From: Pseudomonadota bacterium
GTDB lineage: Bacteria > Pseudomonadota > Gammaproteobacteria > Steroidobacterales > Steroidobacteraceae
NCBI GenBank assembly: GCA_021787615.1
Contig: JAJYLP010000019.1
Coordinates: forward strand, 1 to 46,285
Reading direction: 5' to 3'
Length of the DNA: 46,285 bases
This document shows positions 40,810 through 46,285 of this stretch, one piece after another. Under the pieces are notes generated by a model, which did no database searches, was not told the DNA's origin, and saw only the letters and a program-made list of their open reading frames with translations. Position numbers and translations under genes: made by a program. Position 1 is the stretch's first letter. Each line of letters begins with the position of its first letter.

Positions 40810-41628
40810 TCATCGCTGCCCTCGCGCAGTCGGAGACGCAATGGCCGGCGGCTCGAGCGGCGTCATCGGCGGTGCACCGCCGATCAGCTCGCGGTGCTGG
40901 CGCAGGACCTCATCGCGCAGCAGCTCGATCTCGCTGCCGCTCGGGCGATGGTTGCGCCCAAGACTCACCGGGACGTGCCCCACGACGTGGGCCGGCGATG
41001 CGGACAGCAGCACGAGGCGATCGGCGAGCGCCAGCGCCTCGCGCAGATCGTGTGTCACGAACAGCACCGTCGTGGGCCGTGCATGCCACAGCTTGAGCAA
41101 CAGCTCGCGCAGCTGCTCCACGGTGTCGTGATCCAGGGAAACGAACGGCTCATCCATCAACAGCAGATCGGGCTCAATCGCAAACGCGCGCGCGATGGCC
41201 ACGCGCCGGCTCATGCCCACCGACAACTGCGGCGGATACAGGTCCCGCGCGTCGGCCAGACCGACCGCCTTCAGCAGGTCGGCGATGAGCGGATCAGCGC
41301 GATGCGGCGGCAGCACCAGTGCGACGTTCTCGTAGACCGTTCGCCACGGAAGCAGACGGGGCTCCTGAAAGACGTAGCCGACGCGGGCGGGATCACCGTC
41401 GGCGCGCGGCGCCAGCCGCACCTGCCCGTCAAACTCGCTGTCGAGCCCGGCGACGATGTTCAGAAACGTCGTCTTGCCGCAGCCCGACGGCCCGACGAGC
41501 GCCACGATCTCCCCGGGCGCGATGTGCAGCGACAGGTTGGCGAGGGCCACATGGGGGCTCGCCCCGCGCGAGCGCTGATAGCGCTTCTCGCGGATCTCGG
41601 CGAGCAGGGCCGGGGTCACGGACGCCAT
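40810..41628 (-). CDS. NitT/TauT-type ABC importer ATPase
   Basis: A 272-residue ATPase of the nitrate/sulfonate/taurine import class. Start MASVTPALLAEIREK at 41628; the frame further upstream is the shadow of the permease gene. Walker A is LVGPSGCGKTTFLN, Q-loop VFQEPRLLPWRTVYENVAL (the LLPW part is typical of SsuB/TauB), signature QLSVGMSRRVAIARA (Val in place of the usual Gly) and Walker B LLLMDEPFVSLD. It overlaps the permease gene by 13 bases. Together with that permease and the binding protein it makes a complete importer. Confidence 0.9.
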   Translation of the reverse strand: MASVTPALLAEIREKRYQRSRGASPHVALANLSLHIAPGEIVALVGPSGCGKTTFLNIVAGLDSEFDGQVRLAPRADGDPARVGYVFQEPRLLPWRTVYENVALVLPPHRADPLIADLLKAVGLADARDLYPPQLSVGMSRRVAIARAFAIEPDLLLMDEPFVSLDHDTVEQLRELLLKLWHARPTTVLFVTHDLREALALADRLVLLSASPAHVVGHVPVSLGRNHRPSGSEIELLRDEVLRQHRELIGGAPPMTPLEPPAIASPTARGQR

Positions 41629-42401
41629 CGCGCGGCACGCCGCTCGAGCGGCTGAAAGATCGCCCACTCGATCAACTGGATGACCGCCACGAAGGCAATG
41701 GTATAGGCGAGGATGCGGGTCACGTCGAACTGCTGAAAGTAGAGCTGGATCTCGAAGCCGACGCCATTGCTCATCCCCAGCAGCTCCACGATGAGCACGA
41801 TCTTCCACACCAGCGCCAGGCCCGAGCGGGCCGCCGCGAACAGGTACGGATACAGCTGCGGCATGATCACGTGGCGCAGCGTCCGCCAGCGGCCGACGCG
41901 GAAGCTCTGCGCCATGTCCGCGTAGTTGCGGTCGAGCGCGCGGGCGCCCTCGCGCAGCGTCACGGCGACCGCAGGGATCTTGTTCACCGCCACGGCGCCG
42001 ATCGCCGCCGCCTCCGTGAGCCCGAACCAGACGTAGGCGAGCACGATGATCACGAGCGCCGGCAGGTTGAGCAGCAGCACGAGCCAGCTGTCGAACAGCA
42101 CGTCCAGGGTCCGGGAGCGGCCCATCACGATGCCGATCGCCGTGCCGACGACCATCGCCACGACGAAGGCGGCCACGACCCGCGCGAGCGTGATACCGAG
42201 ATTCAGCGGCAGCGAGCCGTCAGCGCACATGTGCACCATGGCGATGAGCACGGCCGTGGCCGAGGGCAGCAGCCGGCTGTGCAGCGCATCGGCCGTCACC
42301 TGCCAGATCACGATCAACAGGGCGACCGAGGCGATGCGCTGCGCCAGCGAGGCGCCCACCAGCCAGGACGAGGCTCGCGGGGCGTCGCTCGGCACGCTCA
42401 T
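41616..42401 (-). CDS. NitT/TauT-type ABC importer permease
   Basis: A 261-residue permease with about six helices. The cytoplasmic EAA loop is seen in KIPAVAVTLREGARALDRNY followed by MAQSFRVGRWRTLRHVIMPQLYPYLFAAAR, typical of the SsuC/TauC class. Its ATG follows the stop of the binding protein gene with no space (TGAATG). Substrate not readable from sequence; the location points to a compound linked with PQQ-dependent alcohol oxidation. Confidence 0.9.
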   Translation of the reverse strand: MSVPSDAPRASSWLVGASLAQRIASVALLIVIWQVTADALHSRLLPSATAVLIAMVHMCADGSLPLNLGITLARVVAAFVVAMVVGTAIGIVMGRSRTLDVLFDSWLVLLLNLPALVIIVLAYVWFGLTEAAAIGAVAVNKIPAVAVTLREGARALDRNYADMAQSFRVGRWRTLRHVIMPQLYPYLFAAARSGLALVWKIVLIVELLGMSNGVGFEIQLYFQQFDVTRILAYTIAFVAVIQLIEWAIFQPLERRAARWRP

Positions 42402-43430
42402 TCAGTAATGCACCGTAGCGAGGAACGTGCCGGGCTGCAGCGTCGGGCTCCCGCCGACCAGCTTGCGGCCGCCGACCTTGGCGAACAGGGCGTACAGCGC
42501 CTTCGCCTCGCGCCGCTCGCCGTTGCCCCAATGGGCGGGAATGCCGGCCCGGAAGCCGTCACGAAACGCCTTCAGTTCGGCGGCGTCGCGGGCCCCGGTC
42601 CGCCGTCCGAGCCAGTTCCACTCGGCGTTCGAGGTCGCCAGAATGGACTCCGCCTGGCGCGTGGCGCGCACGAACCGCGCCACTGCCTGCGGATGCGCCC
42701 GCGCCCAGCGGCTGGAGACGACATAACCGACGAGCGGGATAGGGGTCTTGAAGCCGAGCCTGCGCAGCGCCTCGCTCATCGACAGCACCACCGGCAGACC
42801 CCGGCTCGTCAGCCGCGCCGCGAAATTCCAGAACGTCAGCACGGCATCGAGCCGGCCCGCCAGCAGCTCCTGATTGAGCAGTGGTGGGGCGCCGAAGGAC
42901 AGGCTCGTCTCGCGTGCGAGGTCGATGTGCTGCTCCTTCGCGAGCGCCTGCAGGATCACCCAGCTCTTGTCGAGCGGACCGCCGGCCACGCCGAGCCGCC
43001 GATGGCGCAGATCGGAGAGCTGCTGAATCGGCACCCCCCGCGCCGCGACCAGCGCGCCGAGATCCGTCGAGAACGGGAAGAAAGTCCAGTGGGCCCCCGC
43101 GGCCCGCTGGCGCGAGACCCACAGCCAGTCCGATACCGCGCAATCGACGCGTCCGGCCTGCAGCGCCACCAGGGTGGCCTGATTGGTCGCCAGCGCCACC
43201 TCCTCGATGCGAATGCCGTTCGCCCTGGCGAGGTGGTGATGCCGGATGACATCCATCACCCAGTTCACGGTGCCGAATTTCAACACGGCGATGCGCAACG
43301 TCGGTTGCGCGCGCGCGAGCACCGGCCCTGCGGCCATCGCCATGGCCATCGCAAGCGTGACGACATACAGTCGGATGCTGCGCACCGACACGGCCCTCCC
43401 CATGGCCTTTGCTTTGTCCCGTTTTCTCAT
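42402..43430 (-). CDS. NitT/TauT-type ABC substrate-binding protein
   Basis: From the ATG at 43430 the product is 342 residues with a signal peptide (YVVTLAMAMAMAAGPVLARA); an ATG nine codons on is also possible and ribosome sites are weak for both. Mature part: LRIAVLKFGTVNWVMDVIRHH, QAGRVDCAVSDWLWVSRQR, RRLGVAGGPLDKSWVILQ and AGRLDAVLTFWNFAARL, the alternating-lobe pattern of periplasmic binding proteins for nitrate, sulfonates or thiamine-precursor-like solutes. It lies 59 bases after the beta-propeller gene and heads the importer genes. Its ligand is unknown. Confidence 0.85.
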   Translation of the reverse strand: MRKRDKAKAMGRAVSVRSIRLYVVTLAMAMAMAAGPVLARAQPTLRIAVLKFGTVNWVMDVIRHHHLARANGIRIEEVALATNQATLVALQAGRVDCAVSDWLWVSRQRAAGAHWTFFPFSTDLGALVAARGVPIQQLSDLRHRRLGVAGGPLDKSWVILQALAKEQHIDLARETSLSFGAPPLLNQELLAGRLDAVLTFWNFAARLTSRGLPVVLSMSEALRRLGFKTPIPLVGYVVSSRWARAHPQAVARFVRATRQAESILATSNAEWNWLGRRTGARDAAELKAFRDGFRAGIPAHWGNGERREAKALYALFAKVGGRKLVGGSPTLQPGTFLATVHY

Positions 43431-43489
43431 AGGGGACGGCGCCCCGCGAAGAGCATCGCGGGCACGAACGCCTCGCGCCCGCGTCCCGC

Positions 43490-44479
43490 TCACGGGACCA
43501 CGGCGATGCCCCACGGCAGACGGCCGACAGGCACCGACCTCACCGGCTGCAGCGACGGCACATCGATGATCGTCACGTCGTTCGTGAGGCCGTTGACCAC
43601 GAAAAGCCGGCGCCGGTGCGGGCTGAACATCATCTGCCAGGGCCGCTGGCCGACCAGGATGTACTTCTCGACCTTGTAGGTCTTGGCGTTGATGACCGCC
43701 ACTCGATTGGCTCGGCCCAGGGCCACGAACGCCAAGCGGCCATCGGTCGTGAAGCGTACGCCGACCGGCCCGATGTACTCCCGATCAACGCCTGGAATGT
43801 GGAAGTAGATGACGTGCGCGATCGTGTGGGTGCGCGGGTTGATGACCGAAACCGTCCCGCCCACCTCGGAGGAGACCCAGAGCCAATGCTGGTCCGGCGT
43901 GAATTCCGCGATTCTCGGCCGCGTGTCGACCAGCACATTGGCCACGACCTTCCAGCTCTTCGTGTCGATGAAATGCGCCATGCTGGTGGTCTCGGACACG
44001 ACCACCACGGTGTGCCCATGCCGGGTGACGGCAAGGCCCTCGGGCTCGATGCCGACCGGAACCTGCGTGATCCACTTGCCGGTGGCGAAATTGATGACCG
44101 TGACCAGGGCGTTGTTCTCATTCGAGACGTACACCTTATCGCCCGACGGGGACATCGCCAGGGTTTCAGGGTCCGGGCCGGTATCGATCCTGCGCACCAC
44201 CTTCAGCGTCTTGGTGTCGATGACATCGATATTGCTCGAGTCGCCGTCGCAGACCAGGACATACTTGTGATCCGGCGTCGCGACGATTCCCCTCGGCCGC
44301 TGGTCCGTCGGGATGGTGGCGATCACCTTGTAGGTCTGACCGTTGAGCACGGTCACCGTGTCGTCGATCTCGTTCGTGACGAACAGCTCGGTGGCACGGG
44401 CTTGGGCCGCGAAGACGCCGAGGCAGACGGCCGCAGCGAGCAGCAGCGCGGCGCCGCGCCGGGTCAGTGCAGATGACAT
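43490..44479 (-). CDS. PQQ-catabolism-associated YVTN beta-propeller protein
   Basis: A 329-residue periplasmic protein with signal peptide (LLLAAAVCLGVFAAQARA). It consists of seven or so repeats with YVTN-like text: ELFVTNEIDDTVTVLNG, YVLVCDGDSSNIDVIDT, KVYVSNENNALVTVINF, LWVSSEVGGTVSVINP, LAFVALGRANRVAVINA and LFVVNGLTNDVTIIDV. This composition and length fit the beta-propeller protein that travels with PQQ-dependent alcohol dehydrogenases. Its start lies inside the end of the preceding binding-protein gene by 16 bases. Its role is unknown; a part in periplasmic binding or assembly is assumed. Confidence 0.88.
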   Translation of the reverse strand: MSSALTRRGAALLLAAAVCLGVFAAQARATELFVTNEIDDTVTVLNGQTYKVIATIPTDQRPRGIVATPDHKYVLVCDGDSSNIDVIDTKTLKVVRRIDTGPDPETLAMSPSGDKVYVSNENNALVTVINFATGKWITQVPVGIEPEGLAVTRHGHTVVVVSETTSMAHFIDTKSWKVVANVLVDTRPRIAEFTPDQHWLWVSSEVGGTVSVINPRTHTIAHVIYFHIPGVDREYIGPVGVRFTTDGRLAFVALGRANRVAVINAKTYKVEKYILVGQRPWQMMFSPHRRRLFVVNGLTNDVTIIDVPSLQPVRSVPVGRLPWGIAVVP

Positions 44480-45696
44480 TTTGTCTCCGGCTTGTCAAAG
44501 CCCAGGGTGTCAGTCGTGTAACCCGGGTGCAGGAATCCATGCTGCGGCGATATCGAGACGGTCATCAGCGGCGTCGTGAGCAGCACCGGTTGACGCAGCT
44601 GCTGGTCCCAGCGGCGAAAGTTCAGACCCTGCCCTTTGTAGCCCTGGACGAGGAAATCCTTCGATCGCAAGTACTTGCGCATCGGGATCGGGGTTGTTAT
44701 TCCCGCGCGCATGACGGCGTTGCCGACGATTCTGACGGCGAGCCATCCGCCGTAGTCGAGCTCGGTCATGCGCCGATGGGCGAACAGATCGAATCTCTGC
44801 TGCATCTGCAGGGCCGCATATTCCTGGTAGGCCGGGCTCCAGGCGCTCGCCACGAGCCCTTGCGTCCCCACGACCGGCCGCGCCGCGAAGGTATTGTAGG
44901 GAAGATAATCGCCGAACAGGTCCGTCTCGTCCGCCACGAAGATCACGTCGTAATCGGCGTCGACCTCGGTCGCGAGCGGCATCTGCGTTTGAATCTGCTG
45001 GTAGCCCGTGTCGCTGCGGCGCGAGCCGGGATTGTAGTTGTAGACCTTCTCAGCGGCGATGTGGGCACCGTAACGCTTGGCCGAGCGGCGGATGTCCGCC
45101 GCATAGACCGCGTCCTGCGGCGTCGGCCCCTGAATGATGAACCAATGCGTCCAGCGCTTCAGCACCAGGTATTGAGCCAGCGCGTCGGTGCGCATGGCCT
45201 GGTTCGGCAGCAGATGAAAGGTGTTTGCGCGGCAGTCCTGCTGACGCAGGCTGTCATCGATCGTCCTCATGTCGAGGATCACGGCATGCTGCGCTGCCGG
45301 CAGATCCGACAGCGCCAGCAGATCGTTCGCCTTGAGGTCGGCGATGATGATCCTCGGTCCGTGGGCGAGCAGCTTCTGCGCCGCGGCGATGAGATTGCCG
45401 CCGTCCGGCACGGTGATGACATCCAACTTGAAATGCCAGCCGATGAACTTCCCGGCGGTATTGAGCTCGTATGTCGCCTCTTCGGCGCCGGCCACCCCGA
45501 GGTTGGCGGGGTGGCTCTCCAACAGCGACGGCAGCACTTCCGGGTTGAAATGATATTTCTTGCGGAAATATATGATCCGAAACGTCTTCAATCCCGTGCG
45601 GCCTGCCGCGGTGGGGGCCGCGTAGGAGGGCGAGGCGCTGACGCTGGCCAGCACAACCAGCGTCAGCAGTGCAAATGTCCGAGCGGCGCGCAGCAC
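44464..45696 (-). CDS. PQQ-system ABC substrate-binding protein (branched-chain amino-acid-binding-like)
   Basis: From a GTG at 45696, with GAGGGGA six bases before it, the protein has 410 residues and a signal peptide (FALLTLVVLASVSASPSYA). The sequence RIIYFRKKY, IIADLKANDLLALSDLP, LLPNQAMRTDALAQYLVLKRWTHW and VFVADETDLFGDYLPYNT are typical of the periplasmic binding-like protein linked with PQQ-dependent alcohol dehydrogenases. The fold is that of type I binding proteins with two lobes. It follows cytochrome c by ten bases. It may supply the ABC-2 exporter or sense the alcohol; the ligand is unknown. Confidence 0.87.
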   Translation of the reverse strand: MLRAARTFALLTLVVLASVSASPSYAAPTAAGRTGLKTFRIIYFRKKYHFNPEVLPSLLESHPANLGVAGAEEATYELNTAGKFIGWHFKLDVITVPDGGNLIAAAQKLLAHGPRIIIADLKANDLLALSDLPAAQHAVILDMRTIDDSLRQQDCRANTFHLLPNQAMRTDALAQYLVLKRWTHWFIIQGPTPQDAVYAADIRRSAKRYGAHIAAEKVYNYNPGSRRSDTGYQQIQTQMPLATEVDADYDVIFVADETDLFGDYLPYNTFAARPVVGTQGLVASAWSPAYQEYAALQMQQRFDLFAHRRMTELDYGGWLAVRIVGNAVMRAGITTPIPMRKYLRSKDFLVQGYKGQGLNFRRWDQQLRQPVLLTTPLMTVSISPQHGFLHPGYTTDTLGFDKPETKCHLH

Positions 45697-45706
45697 GATC
45701 GTCCCC

Positions 45707-46225
45707 TCAGTGGTACTTGTGCCCCGGCGGCCCCTGATAGGCCGAGCGGATCCAGGTGATGATCTTCCAGACATCGCTCGCGTGCTTGATCACGGCTCCC
45801 ATCTCCGGCATGGGGGCCACGACGTTCTCAATGGCCTGCCGGTGATAGCCGGCCTGATGAAGCCTGTTAGACCCGAGCGAGATGAGCCGGAACAGCGTGT
45901 CGTCGCTGCCGCCGTAAATCCACACGCCGTTGATGAGCGGTGGGCACATGCCGCCGCCGCCGCCGCCGCCGTGACAGCCGCTGCAACCGTAGCTCATGAA
46001 CAGACCATGGCCCTCTTTGGCCATCTTCGCATTGCCGTTGTAGGGATTGTGCAGCGAGCCCTTCGGAGCCATCGCGACGATCTTCAGCGGCGGCTCCTTC
46101 AGGAGCGGGGATCCCTTGGCGAAGGAAATCGTTGCGGTCGCCGCGAGAGACGGCCCGACGAGCCCGCATACCGCTCCAACCAGCGCCAAAGTCAAAGCGG
46201 CCAAACCCGCGAAGCGTGTCGTCAT
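45707..46225 (-). CDS. Secreted c-type cytochrome of the PQQ-dehydrogenase module
   Basis: A 172-residue periplasmic cytochrome. The ATG at 46225 with GGAGAAG just before it is chosen; the frame upstream lacks a signal. The signal peptide ends near PSLAA. One haem site, CSGCH, is followed by seven glycines and MCPPL; a late MPEMG gives a candidate Met ligand. PQQ-dependent alcohol dehydrogenases pass electrons to such cytochromes. The glycine run is encoded by a GGC triplet repeat (45949-45972 region). The gene for the dehydrogenase is not in the window and may be to the right. First gene of the minus-strand module seen here. Confidence 0.88.
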   Translation of the reverse strand: MTTRFAGLAALTLALVGAVCGLVGPSLAATATISFAKGSPLLKEPPLKIVAMAPKGSLHNPYNGNAKMAKEGHGLFMSYGCSGCHGGGGGGGMCPPLINGVWIYGGSDDTLFRLISLGSNRLHQAGYHRQAIENVVAPMPEMGAVIKHASDVWKIITWIRSAYQGPPGHKYH

Positions 46226-46285
46226 CGTCTTCTCCGGTTGTCTAACTGAATTGGACTGTGCCTGCCGCCGTTGGTTCACGGATGG

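Noticed and set aside
40490-40813. Small protein genes in the gap between the ABC systems
   Set aside because: Frames on both strands are Arg/Cys/Ala-rich, overlap each other, have no ribosome site and resemble no family.
45945-45980. CRISPR-like or tandem-repeat array
   Set aside because: Only a triplet microsatellite inside a gene; no spaced direct repeats of CRISPR type were seen anywhere in the window.

Overview
The window is GC-rich, densely coded bacterial chromosome. The gene content fits a hopanoid-producing, aerobic, Gram-negative proteobacterium, with TonB receptors, Tat-exported enzymes, c-type cytochromes, a PQQ-dehydrogenase accessory set and an hpn cluster. A soil- or peat-type gammaproteobacterium is my best guess, but this is inference from gene content only. 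I found no rRNA, tRNA, CRISPR array or prophage.

Region A (1-16,551) reads as a nucleotide/nucleoside scavenging locus. It holds a TonB receptor (minus), an ALDH16-type aldehyde dehydrogenase with an animal-like DERA deoxyribose-phosphate aldolase (minus), phosphopentomutase, an NCS1 nucleobase permease, a LacI regulator, ribokinase, a GRP/DMT-type sugar carrier, a secreted nucleoside hydrolase and a Tat-exported acid phosphatase/phospholipase C-family enzyme (plus). Together they suggest this route: outer-membrane uptake, periplasmic dephosphorylation and hydrolysis, separate import of base and (deoxy)ribose, then conversion to pentose phosphate, glyceraldehyde-3-phosphate, acetaldehyde and acetate. 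Two families of operator-like palindromes sit in the control regions: TTAAACGTTT-type upstream of the TonB receptor and the LacI gene, and TTGACCAA-type in the divergent deoC/deoB region. The first 102 bases are the start of a lipoprotein gene cut by the window edge.

Region B (16,607-20,980) is an interlude: a Tat-exported GH51 arabinofuranosidase-like enzyme, divergent from an M28-like lipoprotein with an altered active site, with a perfect 14-bp palindrome between them, and an Sfp-type phosphopantetheinyl transferase.

Region C (21,024-37,957) is a hopanoid island with two divergent arms from 32,520-32,674. The minus arm runs idi, hpnH, ispA, a single squalene synthase, shc, hpnG, hpnA and, beyond an interruption, hpnB. 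This covers isoprene supply, squalene, hopene, adenosylhopane and ribosylhopane. The plus arm is hpnI, hpnJ, hpnK, hpnL and a diiron-type ferritin-like protein; it makes and possibly transports the cyclitol-ether head group. The interruption between hpnA and hpnB holds a tnpB-only IS200/IS605-type element with a damaged zinc ribbon, and an Omp85-like beta-barrel gene.

Region D (37,958-38,805) holds no intact gene. It contains remnants of a minus-strand gene whose frame breaks fall on G/C homopolymers.

Region E (38,806-46,225, all minus) is a PQQ-dependent alcohol dehydrogenase accessory module: cytochrome c, a PQQ-type ABC binding protein, a beta-propeller protein, a NitT/TauT-type ABC importer (binding protein, permease, ATPase) and a Ped-type ABC-2 exporter (ATPase, permease). 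The dehydrogenase itself is not in the window and may lie beyond the right edge.
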